A stretch of 43,067 nucleotides of DNA from NCBI GenBank assembly GCA_017959225.1, contig JAGDBD010000071.1:1-43067 (forward strand). The letters run 5' to 3'. The notes beneath the pieces were generated by a model. The model was not told the DNA's origin. It ran no database searches and saw only the letters and a program-made list of their open reading frames with translations. Source of the DNA: Fibrobacter sp. (GTDB lineage Bacteria; Fibrobacterota; Fibrobacteria; Fibrobacterales; Fibrobacteraceae). Shown piece after piece: positions 31,870 to 39,782 of this stretch. A program made the position numbers and the translations under genes. How positions within the stretch are numbered: position 1 is the first letter of the stretch; the number at the start of each line of letters is the position of its first letter.

Positions 31870-32847
31870 TTAGAGTTGTTCAAGGAAGGCGATTCGCTTT
31901 TCAATGGGCGGGTGTGTTGCCGTAAAGAAGCTGAAAAAGCTTCCGTCTTCGGAACTGTCAATAAAAAGCTGCTGCACGGCGGTGTCTTTGAGAGTCGGAA
32001 TGTCGGAATTTCCGGAAATTTTCCGCAGGGCGCTTGCAAGCGCCCAAGGCTTGTGCGTGATTTCTGCACTGCCAGCATCGGCCAAATATTCCCTTTTGCG
32101 GCTGACTGCAAACCGGATAAAGAAAGACAGCAGGTAAGCGAAGTAGCAAAGGATCATCATGAAAAAACAAAGGAGTAGAATAGAGCCTGCGCCTTTACCT
32201 CTTTTACGGCTAGAGCTTCCGACGCTTGCAAATCCGGAACGGAGCAGGTAGTAAAAAAGCTGAGCGAGCAGTAAAAAGATTCCGACGAAAACAATGGAAA
32301 CGATCATGACGCGGGCATCGTTATTTCGAATGTGCGAAAGTTCGTGGGCGATAACGCTTTCGAGTTCGTCATCGTCGAGCTTGTCGATGATTCCCCGGGT
32401 GAGCGCAATGGTATAAGTGCTTTCGTTAATGCCGCTTGCGTAAGCGTTCATGCTGGGAACGTCGATGATCTGAACCTTGGGCATGCTTGTGCCCGTTGCA
32501 ACGCAAAGGTTTTCGATGATATTGTAAACGCGCTTGTTTTCTTTCCGTTCAATGTAGCGGGCGCCTGTGGAATAGCTGATAATGGATACATTGTAAAAGT
32601 AGGCGATGAGAAACCAAGCGAGAACGCAAAGGAAGGCGATCGGCCCGACTTTTGTAAAATAGGTGAATGCATTTTCTTTCCACGGAATGGCGACCATGCT
32701 GTTCAGTTGTTCGCTAAACGCCCAAATGTAGCATGCCGCATAAATTAATCCGAGAACGATTGCCGGAAAAGACAAAAGCATTAACACGCAACTGCGATTG
32801 TTGCGTGTAATCTGCGTTTGCAGCCCAACGTATTTCGGTCGTGCCAT
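31870..32847 (-). CDS. htpX: HtpX-like M48 membrane metallopeptidase
   Basis: 325 aa. Membrane helices near 22-46 and 68-92 precede the zinc-peptidase domain with VIAHELSHIRNND (HExxH, His168-Glu-x-x-His172), and a third ligand Glu is expected in YLADAGSAEIT (about 257). Two more membrane segments sit near 180-200 and 222-245. It is an inner-membrane protease with cytosolic active site degrading misfolded membrane proteins. It follows lemA by 3 bp; LemA-HtpX pairing is common. The C-terminal FFTATHPPIEKRIAFLE is the typical M48 ending. Confidence 0.93.
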   Translation of the reverse strand: MARPKYVGLQTQITRNNRSCVLMLLSFPAIVLGLIYAACYIWAFSEQLNSMVAIPWKENAFTYFTKVGPIAFLCVLAWFLIAYFYNVSIISYSTGARYIERKENKRVYNIIENLCVATGTSMPKVQIIDVPSMNAYASGINESTYTIALTRGIIDKLDDDELESVIAHELSHIRNNDARVMIVSIVFVGIFLLLAQLFYYLLRSGFASVGSSSRKRGKGAGSILLLCFFMMILCYFAYLLSFFIRFAVSRKREYLADAGSAEITHKPWALASALRKISGNSDIPTLKDTAVQQLFIDSSEDGSFFSFFTATHPPIEKRIAFLEQL

Positions 32848-32850
32848 AAA

Positions 32851-33411
32851 TTAGAACTGGACTTTGGGAGCTTCTTCGAGAGAGGCTCTGGATTCCCCGA
32901 CGTCGAACATGGGTTCTTTGTGAAAGCCGAAAGTCGCTGCGAACAAATTCGCCGGGAAAGTCTGTACCTGATTGTTGTATTCCTTGGTTGCGGAATTAAA
33001 GAATCTGCGGCTTGCGGCAAGCTTGTTTTCGATGTCGGCGATTTCTTCCTGGAGCTGTAAAAAGTTCTGGTTCGCCTTCAGATCGGGGTAAGCTTCCAAA
33101 GAAACTTTTAACCCGTTGAGGGCAGAAGTGAGCTTGCTTTCAGCAGCGATTTTTTCGTCAACGGTAGATGCGCTCATGGCACCGGCACGGGCGGCGGTCA
33201 CGGCCTTGAGCGTTTCGCTTTCGTGCTTCACATAGCCTTTGACAGTTTCAACGAGCTGCGGAATCAGATCGTGGCGCTGTTTCAGCTGAACGTCGATATC
33301 CGCGAAGGCGTTTTCTCGGTTGTTGCGCAGGCGTACCAGCGAGTTGTAAATGCTGATGATCGCGAAGATAATGATCACGATTGCGATGATAAGAATCAGT
33401 CCAAGACTCAT
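32851..33411 (-). CDS. LemA-family protein
   Basis: 186 aa. N-terminal membrane helix (4-24) then a four-helix bundle with the family motifs YNSLVRLRNNRENAFADIDV, QLKQRHDLIPQLVETVKGYV (about 47-66) and FPANLFAATFGF near the C-terminus. ATG 33411 has AGAGGG 5 nt upstream. TATATTAC (33453-33460 on the plus strand) lies 41 nt before it, so the leader is longer than for most genes here. It is the first gene of a lemA-htpX unit; LemA proteins are membrane-anchored with an external helix bundle. Role unclear; probably assists HtpX. Confidence 0.92.
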   Translation of the reverse strand: MSLGLILIIAIVIIIFAIISIYNSLVRLRNNRENAFADIDVQLKQRHDLIPQLVETVKGYVKHESETLKAVTAARAGAMSASTVDEKIAAESKLTSALNGLKVSLEAYPDLKANQNFLQLQEEIADIENKLAASRRFFNSATKEYNNQVQTFPANLFAATFGFHKEPMFDVGESRASLEEAPKVQF

Positions 33412-33486
33412 AAGTTCCCTCTGAAAAATCGGAAGAAGTTTTTCTACTGAAAGTAATATATAACATTTCTTTTGTAAAAAAAACTT

Positions 33487-33499
33487 TAATTTATCTGAT
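33487..33499 (+). promoter_or_regulatory. TAATTTAT box before the NERD-like gene
   Basis: TAATTTAT (33487-33494) ends 5 nt before the ATG at 33500. No ribosome-binding site fits between. It matches the window-wide TAnnTT pattern. Confidence 0.4.
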
Positions 33500-34375
33500 A
33501 TGAGTATCGCAGTATTGGCAGTTCTGGTTGTAATTCTCGCCTTCTTAATCTGGGGGTGGGATTTTGTCGTGCTGCGCGATGAACAGGGCCGGTTGCTCAG
33601 CCGAAAGATGCATTTGCAAAAAGCCGATGAAGGCGCGCTGATCGGTCTTGCTTATGGAACTTATACTTTTGAAATCTGGCACCGTGGGCTTTTCCATTGG
33701 AAGCCTCGCCTTGTAAAGACGGTGACGCTTGAACACAATGAAGTTACCGAAAATGAATGGAATTATTCGTTAAAGCTCGCGTCCGATGCCAAATATGTGC
33801 GTTCCATGCCGGATGATGCGAACAAAAGGCATCGCAATGCGGAACTTTTGACGGATTCCGTTTTGCTCCGGGCGTCTAAAGGATCGTTCTTTAAAATTCT
33901 CAACAACGTTTACCTGCTGCGCAACAGCTTAAACGATACGACTCGCATCGATTCTGTTTTGATTCACCCGACAGGAATCTACCTGTTTGAAAATGTGTTG
34001 AAAACAGGATGGATTTACGGGGACGCAAATTCTAAAACGTGGCATGCGACGAAAATGAAGGGAAGCGTGACCAAGGAATCGGATTTTGAAAATCCCATGC
34101 TTCGCAGCGTGCGGAATGAAGAAGCTCTTCGCCGTATGTTCGAAGGTGTGGACTTTGCATCGATTCCGTGCTTTTCGTACATCGTTTTTGACGACAAGGC
34201 TGTGTTGAAAGACATTCCGGAAAGCACGGTGGGACGCAAGTTCGTTTTGAGATCCCAGCTCTTACAGAGCCTTTTGCGCATCTTCAGCTTAGCGACGCCT
34301 GTATTATCTAAAAAAGAAATCGGCGAGTTCGCTGGGGAACTCGCCGTGTTATCCGATCAATTCGAAGACTATTAA
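33500..34375 (+). CDS. Membrane-anchored NERD-like domain protein
   Basis: 291 aa. An N-terminal membrane helix (3-23) is followed by a basic region (about 30-130), then residues about 130-235 resembling the NERD (nuclease-related) domain: FFKILNNVYLLRNSLNDTTR, IDSVLIHPTGIYLFENVLKT (the domain's strand ending in an acid), GWIYGDANSKTWHATKMKGS and FENPMLRSVRNEEALRRMF, which matches the NP..Q/R..H/E.L helix. The canonical ETKN acid motif is only partly kept (FENV), so nuclease activity is doubtful. Flanked by the divergent lemA operon and a convergent OmpP1-like gene, with no nucleic-acid genes beside it. Stop codons of this gene and the porin are 3 bp apart. Other possibility: an unknown membrane-anchored adaptor. 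Confidence 0.65.
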   Translation: MSIAVLAVLVVILAFLIWGWDFVVLRDEQGRLLSRKMHLQKADEGALIGLAYGTYTFEIWHRGLFHWKPRLVKTVTLEHNEVTENEWNYSLKLASDAKYVRSMPDDANKRHRNAELLTDSVLLRASKGSFFKILNNVYLLRNSLNDTTRIDSVLIHPTGIYLFENVLKTGWIYGDANSKTWHATKMKGSVTKESDFENPMLRSVRNEEALRRMFEGVDFASIPCFSYIVFDDKAVLKDIPESTVGRKFVLRSQLLQSLLRIFSLATPVLSKKEIGEFAGELAVLSDQFEDY

Positions 34376-34378
34376 GCG

Positions 34379-35677
34379 TTAAAGCTTAAATTCAAGACCC
34401 GCTGCAATGTTGTGGCTTGTACGGTCGTAAGTTTTGGTGACGCCAGAAGATTCTTTCTTTTTGTAATCTTCATAGATCGTTTCCATGTAACCGAGTTGCA
34501 CTTGGAATTTCGGCGTAAAGCGGAACGCGATACCGCCGCCGATGGACCAGGAATCCGTGACAAAGCTTAAATCGCTGATATAGTCGTCGGTGATGCCGTA
34601 AAGCGTGCGCTGAATGCCTGCGGAAACCGTAAACTGTTCTACAATGTCCGCTTCGATGCCAAAGACGAATTCATTTTCGTCGCCGTCCAAGTCATCTTGC
34701 TTGTCGTTTGCGTAGCTTGCGAAGGTGTCGAAGTAATGGTGGTAACCGACGCCCGTGCGGAGCCAGTCGAACCAGGCGTAGCTTATGCCGACGGAGAGAA
34801 TGGCCGGAAGGTCGTTGTCGGTTTTTGCACCGTCTGTGAATTGAGGCATCATGCTTGCGACGGTTGCGTCGATTTCTTCCGTCTGGGTTTCCATTTCAAT
34901 AGAAGTGTTGTGCTCGTATTTAATGCCGGCAGAAAACTTTTTGTAGTGGAATCCAAGGCTTGCAATCGGTGTGATTCCCCAACCGGTCTGTTCGCAGTCG
35001 AGAAGTGTTTTGGTGAACAGGGCGTTCAACGTTTCGCTATCGATGGAAGATTTCATGGAGCCTTCGTAAGCGTTGTACGCGTAGTTCAAACGCGCTCCGA
35101 GGAATGCGGAGAACTTATCGAAGAAGCGGTAGCTCGCACCGAGCTGCCATGCGTAAACGTACTGCTTTCCGGTGAACTTCGTGCTAAAAAGATCTGTGGT
35201 GTTCGAAATGCCTGCTGCGGCAATGTGCTTTGTCAAATCCGGATTTGCACCGGCTTGAGCAGAAATCATTGCGGAAACGAGCTGGTCGATCATCGGAAGA
35301 CCGTCGTAAAATTTGGCTTCGCCACCGCCACCGATCAAAAAGAAACCGCCGGACAATGCCAAATTGCCGTGATGCCAGTTCATGAGGAGGCTTGGCATTA
35401 CCGGAACAAAGGATTCTCCTTCGTAATCACCGTAGACGTCGGTTTCGATTTCGCGGGTCTGCCAAACGGTTTGGCTGTTGACCGAAGCGTAAAGGCCGTC
35501 TTCTGCGAAAGCGGTACCTGCCGGGTTGTAATAAACGGCCGAGTTCGAAATGGAAGCGTCCTGGGCGAAGTTTCGAACGAATTCCGCGGACTGGTTCGTG
35601 TTGTGCATAATGCCACCAGCGAAAGCGACAGAAGCAAACAGCGGAAGAATCTTGGTGATTTGCATCGGATTTTTCAT
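34379..35677 (-). CDS. OmpP1/FadL/TodX-family outer-membrane protein
   Basis: 432 aa from ATG 35677 (MKNPMQITKILPLFASVAFA, signal peptide cleaved near GGI); a TTG at 35689 adds four residues. The N-terminal hatch begins with NQSAEFVRNFAQDASISNSA then VYYNPAGTAFAEDG, the NPAG motif diagnostic of the FadL/OmpP1 group. About 14 beta strands follow (alternating hydrophobic patterns up to SHNIAAGLEFKL), ending with the C-terminal Leu/aromatic pattern. Probably imports long-chain fatty acids or hydrophobic compounds. The insertion DDLDGDENEFV is species-specific. No strong Shine-Dalgarno was found. Convergent with the NERD-like gene. Confidence 0.87.
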   Translation of the reverse strand: MKNPMQITKILPLFASVAFAGGIMHNTNQSAEFVRNFAQDASISNSAVYYNPAGTAFAEDGLYASVNSQTVWQTREIETDVYGDYEGESFVPVMPSLLMNWHHGNLALSGGFFLIGGGGEAKFYDGLPMIDQLVSAMISAQAGANPDLTKHIAAAGISNTTDLFSTKFTGKQYVYAWQLGASYRFFDKFSAFLGARLNYAYNAYEGSMKSSIDSETLNALFTKTLLDCEQTGWGITPIASLGFHYKKFSAGIKYEHNTSIEMETQTEEIDATVASMMPQFTDGAKTDNDLPAILSVGISYAWFDWLRTGVGYHHYFDTFASYANDKQDDLDGDENEFVFGIEADIVEQFTVSAGIQRTLYGITDDYISDLSFVTDSWSIGGGIAFRFTPKFQVQLGYMETIYEDYKKKESSGVTKTYDRTSHNIAAGLEFKL

Positions 35678-35848
35678 AGTGCGGCGCAAACTAGCTAAAC
35701 GAGCGTTTGATTACAAGATTGTGGCGGGGCTGCAAGTTATTCTTTACATATAAATGAATTCTCGTTTATTTACGAAATGGTGACGTCGAAGTTTGTTGAA
35801 TTTAAATTCATCAACTTCTTGGATTCCGGTCAAAAAATGGGGATTTGC

Positions 35849-35861
35849 TAATTTTTGAAAT
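35849..35861 (+). promoter_or_regulatory. TAATTTTT box before tcdA
   Basis: TAATTTTT (35849-35856) ends 5 nt before ATG 35862, again leaving no room for a ribosome-binding site. The 170 bp between the porin start and here contain no other gene. Confidence 0.4.
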
Positions 35862-36620
35862 ATGAATACGAAATTTGAATTTTTGGCACGTGTCGAAAGG
35901 TTGCTGGGTCCATCGGCTCTTGAAGAAGTGCTGCAAAAGAATGTCATTGTTTTTGGAGTGGGCGGGGTGGGCTCGTGGTGCGTCGAAAGCCTTGTACGTT
36001 CCGGGATTCAAAAAATCACGATTGTCGATAGTGATTGCGTATGCGTTTCGAATATGAACCGTCAGCTGATGGCGACGACAAAAACCGTGGGTGCAGTCAA
36101 AGTGGAAGCCTTAAAACAGCGCTTGCTAGAAATCAATCCGCAAGCAGAAATCGATGCGCGGCAAGAAGTTTATTCTGCGGAAACGGCTGCAAACTTCCAT
36201 TTGGAAAATTACGATTACATCGTGGACGCCATCGATTCTTTAAAGGATAAGGCGCACCTGATTTTAACGGCCTGCAAAACAAAAGCGAAGCTTTTTTCGT
36301 CGATGGGCGCTGCTCTAAAAATGGATCCCACCAAGATTCGCGTGGCAGAATTTTGGCAGGTGCAGGGATGCCCGCTTGCGCGTGCCCTTCGGACCAAGTT
36401 CCGTTCTTCTCACACCATGCCCGCTCGAAAATTTAAATGCGTGTTCAGCGAAGAGCTTTTGCAGAACAAAGGCGGTACCGAAGAATTTGATGCTCGCAAG
36501 GCTCAAATCAACGGCGCGCTTTCGCACATTACCGCTATTTATGGCTTTACGCTTGCGGGGCTCATTATCAAAGATATTGTGGAAAAGAAAAAAGCTCCCG
36601 ATTGCTCGGGAGCCTTTTAA
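35862..36620 (+). CDS. tcdA: tRNA threonylcarbamoyladenosine dehydratase
   Basis: 252 aa, ThiF/MoeB/E1-like superfamily. Nucleotide-binding GVGGVGSWCVESLVRSGI (about 31-48), IVDSDCVCVSNMNRQL with the adenylate-contacting Asp and Arg, YIVDAIDSLKDKAHLI, and FSSMGAALKMDPTKIRVAEF, the TcdA-specific block (as in E. coli TcdA/YgdL). It cyclises t6A37 to ct6A in ANN-decoding tRNAs. The final codons coincide with a terminator hairpin (36594-36618), which encodes KAPDCSGAF before the TAA stop. Start ATG 35862 follows a TAATTTTT box directly. Confidence 0.93.
   Translation: MNTKFEFLARVERLLGPSALEEVLQKNVIVFGVGGVGSWCVESLVRSGIQKITIVDSDCVCVSNMNRQLMATTKTVGAVKVEALKQRLLEINPQAEIDARQEVYSAETAANFHLENYDYIVDAIDSLKDKAHLILTACKTKAKLFSSMGAALKMDPTKIRVAEFWQVQGCPLARALRTKFRSSHTMPARKFKCVFSEELLQNKGGTEEFDARKAQINGALSHITAIYGFTLAGLIIKDIVEKKKAPDCSGAF
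36594..36618. terminator. Bidirectional terminator embedded in the tcdA 3' end
   Basis: An 8-bp stem GCTCCCGA/TCGGGAGC (36594-36601, 36606-36613, loop TTGC) has TTTT after it on the plus strand and six A before it, giving a T-run on the minus strand. It can therefore terminate tcdA (whose last codons it overlaps) and the GH5 gene converging from the right. Confidence 0.88.
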
Positions 36621-36634
36621 GGAAGGGAAGAAGC

Positions 36635-38539
36635 TTAGTTAAGGCCCAAGGCGTCGCTCATGCCTTCGATCAGTGCACCGTTACGGATCACTTCGAATCC
36701 GCCTGTGTAACCCCAGTGCTGCCACGGGACTTGGAGCGTGTCGCAAGCTTCGCGGACTGCGGTGAGATAGTTCAAACGGGATTCGGCTGTAGAACCGACG
36801 TTGTAAGCGCCGAATTCGTTGATGATCACCGGAACCTGATTTTCGACAGCCCACTTCTTGGCCGTGTAAATCTGGTTCAGAATGTAGCCGTTGCTGCCGG
36901 TCTTGTAATAGTTCTTGACTGCGCTCTTGATCCAGCCTACTGTAGAAGCGTTCACGCCAAAGTCAGAAGAATAGACGGACCATTGAGTGGTATCGTATGG
37001 GAACGGAATGTTTTTAATGGAAGCGGCTTCCGTCCAAGAGGCGCTCTGGTGTGTAAAGATGTACGGCTCGTAAGAGTGCACGGCGTAAATGATGTTGTCA
37101 TCGGTAAACGGAGTGCGGCTTGCGAGAAGAGTAATGGAGTACCATTGAGCGTCGCCGAAGATGATCGTGTGCTTGGTATCGACCGTGCGGATGGAATCGA
37201 TCATGCCTTGTGCAGCGATTGTCCAGTTCGCCTGGGTAACCTTACCGTCTTTCATATCCGGTTCGTTCAAAAGTTCAAAGAAAATGTCTTCGCGTTCGCT
37301 AGATGCGTAATGGGCTGCAACGGCTTTCCAAACGCCTCCCATCATGGCAAGGTATTTTTTGTCTGTGGAAGATGCGACGTTGTAAGAGTTATCGTATTCG
37401 TGGTAGTCGATGGTGAGGGACATGCCGTAACGTTCTGTCCAGTTCACAAAGGAGTCGAGCACGATGAAAATGGAGTCGTCCATGACAAGTTCCACGTTTC
37501 CGGTGGTATCTGCCACGTATTCGTCACGGTTGGTGGCGTAAAGGTCCAAGTCGATGGGGAGGCGGAGAGCCTTGAAACCGTTTTCGGCAAGGATTTTCAC
37601 GTCGCTTTCACCGAATTTGAATTCGCCGGTAAACTTGCTTCCGTCTTCTTCAAGCCAGTTTGTAAAGTTGACACCCTTGTCCAAATACTTCATCGCCTTT
37701 TCTTGGAGCGGAGTATTGATAGCGATGTCACCGATCTTCGGAGAAATGACCTGCGGAGCGTGAATGGTCATGTCGGCCTGCTTCGGCGGAAGGTCTGCTT
37801 CCGTAATCAGGTAGATGTCATCGATCATCACGGAATCTACTTTGCCGTTGCCCTTGGCCTGGAAACTGATGTTTGTCACGTTTGCCGGGTTGAACGCAAC
37901 TGCTTCGCCCCAACCGCCCTGGGTAAGGTTATTGAAGTCGATGGTGACGGTTGTCCAAACGTCGGATTTTTTCACGGCGGACAGATGCACGTCATAGTCG
38001 AGAACGTCGGAAGTTTCTACGTGAATGTAGTGAGCAGCACCTTTATAAGAATAGCGGATGCCTGCGTACTTGCTCACGTCGACAGAACTTGGAACTTCAA
38101 AGCCCCAGCCGACATATGGATCATAGGCGTAGGCGCCTTTGTCCAGAGTAAATTCCACTTTGAATGCGTAAGCGGATCCGTTGTCCGTAGGGGATGCAAT
38201 CGGGTTGTCGCTTGCGTCAACAGGAGTTGTAATGACGGAAGCTCCATCGTTGTCGTTATCGTTATAGGTGTACCAGCCGGATCCGATGACCGTTCCGCCG
38301 TCGCCGTCTTCCATGTCGTCTAACAAAAGGCCGTTGACCGGAGCCGCGATGCTTGAGCTGGAAACAGCGGCTTCTTCTGACGAAGAACTTTCTGCGACAT
38401 CGGTCGAAGAGCTTTCTTCAGTAACTTCAGATGCGGAGCTGAGTTCTTCCGGCGCACTGGATTTATCGTCGGAGCAGGCGCTTGTCCATAGGGCAAATGC
38501 GGATGCTGCAGAAATGATTGCTAGGTTGCGAAAGCGCAT
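36635..38539 (-). CDS. GH5 glycoside hydrolase lipoprotein with CBM11-like domain
   Basis: 634 aa from ATG 38539, which has GGAGG 4 nt upstream. Lipobox WTSAC at Cys22, then Ser/Glu linker (23-65). A CBM11-like beta-sandwich (about 70-245) begins LLLDDMEDGDGGTVI and ends VMIDDIYLI. GH5 catalytic domain (about 270-632): LRLPIDL (325-331, the conserved Arg327), FFELLNEPD with acid/base Glu426, HSYEP (His488, Tyr490), and INEFGAY with nucleophile Glu575; WQHWGY near the C-terminus gives the conserved Trp. It cleaves beta-1,4-glucan or related (mannan, xyloglucan) linkages at the cell surface. TATCTTTA lies 27 nt before the ATG on the minus strand, so a short leader with Shine-Dalgarno is expected. 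A typical fibrolytic lipoprotein of this phylum. Confidence 0.93.
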   Translation of the reverse strand: MRFRNLAIISAASAFALWTSACSDDKSSAPEELSSASEVTEESSSTDVAESSSSEEAAVSSSSIAAPVNGLLLDDMEDGDGGTVIGSGWYTYNDNDNDGASVITTPVDASDNPIASPTDNGSAYAFKVEFTLDKGAYAYDPYVGWGFEVPSSVDVSKYAGIRYSYKGAAHYIHVETSDVLDYDVHLSAVKKSDVWTTVTIDFNNLTQGGWGEAVAFNPANVTNISFQAKGNGKVDSVMIDDIYLITEADLPPKQADMTIHAPQVISPKIGDIAINTPLQEKAMKYLDKGVNFTNWLEEDGSKFTGEFKFGESDVKILAENGFKALRLPIDLDLYATNRDEYVADTTGNVELVMDDSIFIVLDSFVNWTERYGMSLTIDYHEYDNSYNVASSTDKKYLAMMGGVWKAVAAHYASSEREDIFFELLNEPDMKDGKVTQANWTIAAQGMIDSIRTVDTKHTIIFGDAQWYSITLLASRTPFTDDNIIYAVHSYEPYIFTHQSASWTEAASIKNIPFPYDTTQWSVYSSDFGVNASTVGWIKSAVKNYYKTGSNGYILNQIYTAKKWAVENQVPVIINEFGAYNVGSTAESRLNYLTAVREACDTLQVPWQHWGYTGGFEVIRNGALIEGMSDALGLN

Positions 38540-38566
38540 AAAGCCTCCCATAAAAAAGGTTCAAAT

Positions 38567-38574
38567 TAAAGATA
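38567..38574 (-). promoter_or_regulatory. TATCTTTA box of the GH5 gene
   Basis: TATCTTTA on the minus strand, 27 nt upstream of ATG 38539, with GGAGG in the leader. The 210 bp between the divergent starts (38540-38749) are AT-rich and otherwise empty. Confidence 0.35.
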
Positions 38575-38765
38575 AAGTAAAAAGGGGAGAATGCTAAAAT
38601 CCAGTTTAGAATTAAATGCTGTTGCGTATCAACTGTATTAATCGCAATAGCGAAAGACCGCGGCTTAAAATTAGTTTGTCTGTTCGGTAAGAAAATGATG
38701 ATTAATTTTTAAGAAATACTGCAGAATCTTTTCCCGTGGAGCTTTTACCATGAAGAATCTCAAAA

Positions 38766-39776
38766 GTGTGTTATGACGGTGATGATGGCAAAAGCAGCGC
38801 TTCCAATGGGGCGGATGATACGGACAAATCGTCATCGTCTAAAGCGAAGGACTCTTCGTCTAGTTCTTCCAAAAATAAAAGTTCTAGCAGTTATAAAGCG
38901 GAAGACGTTTTGCCGGAATCCGGTGCAAATCAGTTTGACAGCCTTTGTGAATATGCGTCTTTCACAGTGGAAACGTCGGGTCCCACGGGTGTCTGGGGTG
39001 ACTTTGGCTATGTAATTCCGTATACTGTGACGAAGTCCAAAACGCAGAATCTTTATTTGGCTTTTGATACTTTGGTCACAAGCATCAATGGTCCATATGA
39101 ATGGACGACCTTTGGCGTTATGATTGCTCAGTATGATTCCGAAAAGAATACATGGGTCCCGGGTACCGAAATCTTTTCAAGAGATACAGGGAATGCTCTG
39201 CCTCTTATAGGTGAACAACATTCAACGGTTAATACCTATGGAGTTTTTGAAAAATTCTCTTTTGATACGGAAGGTACTTGGCTTGAAGAATATGCGACAA
39301 AATCAATAAAGATTGTTGTCTCTTTCTACGCTCCTGGAATTCCAAGTGATAGCTCCGGAACGGGATTGGATTACTATTCGATACCGACGAGTCCGATTGC
39401 GAAAAAACTGTACTACAGTCAGGGAAATCCAAATTGCTCGGTGAAACTGAAAGGATACAACTATTCTGATATCGATAACACGTGTTTTGTTGATAAATCG
39501 ACAGTTTATCAAGGGGATACGGTGTTTTGGAGTCTTCCGAATGCCTATTACGATCTCAGGGATAGGTCTTGGCTCTCTGTAACATCCGTTGCCGGTGAAT
39601 TTGTGGGTGTGTCCGATAAGGCAGAATTTCTTATTGCTTACCCAACATTAGGCGAATTTGAAGAGTCCCTGAAAATAAGACTTTTGCCTGGTGTTGAAAT
39701 CAATTGCAAGGCGTATCCTGGTTGGGTAAACGACGGTTACGCATTTGGTGATGTTTTGAAAGTGTTGGAAAGGTAA
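38766..39776 (+). CDS. Ser-linker secreted protein, N-terminally truncated (signal peptide broken)
   Basis: 336 aa from a GTG at 38766 (MCYDGDDGKSSASNGADDTD), probably not an intact start. 16 nt upstream and in another frame, an ATG at 38750 begins MKNLKSVL then stops. Lipoproteins of this organism normally start M-K-N-L, a hydrophobic stretch, then lipobox Cys and acidic/Ser linker. Here the hydrophobic stretch is missing and the frame changes precisely where the Cys would be, so a short deletion is likely. The linker (SSSSSSKNKSSSSYK) leads to a beta-rich domain with four or five Cys (CEYASFTVE, NPNCSVKLKG, NTCFVDK, INCKAYPGW). No family recognised. It is followed 6 bp later by the GLUG/InlB gene. 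Confidence 0.7.
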   Translation: MCYDGDDGKSSASNGADDTDKSSSSKAKDSSSSSSKNKSSSSYKAEDVLPESGANQFDSLCEYASFTVETSGPTGVWGDFGYVIPYTVTKSKTQNLYLAFDTLVTSINGPYEWTTFGVMIAQYDSEKNTWVPGTEIFSRDTGNALPLIGEQHSTVNTYGVFEKFSFDTEGTWLEEYATKSIKIVVSFYAPGIPSDSSGTGLDYYSIPTSPIAKKLYYSQGNPNCSVKLKGYNYSDIDNTCFVDKSTVYQGDTVFWSLPNAYYDLRDRSWLSVTSVAGEFVGVSDKAEFLIAYPTLGEFEESLKIRLLPGVEINCKAYPGWVNDGYAFGDVLKVLER

Positions 39777-39782
39777 AAATTT

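Noticed and set aside
34697-35698. 333-codon plus-strand ORF antisense to the FadL-like gene
   Set aside because: Shadow frame; the opposite strand has the NPAG hatch motif and a signal peptide.
36602-38323. 573-codon plus-strand ORF over the GH5 gene
   Set aside because: It is a complementary-strand shadow of a gene with clear GH5 catalytic motifs; the composition is Val/Cys/Phe-rich without domain motifs.
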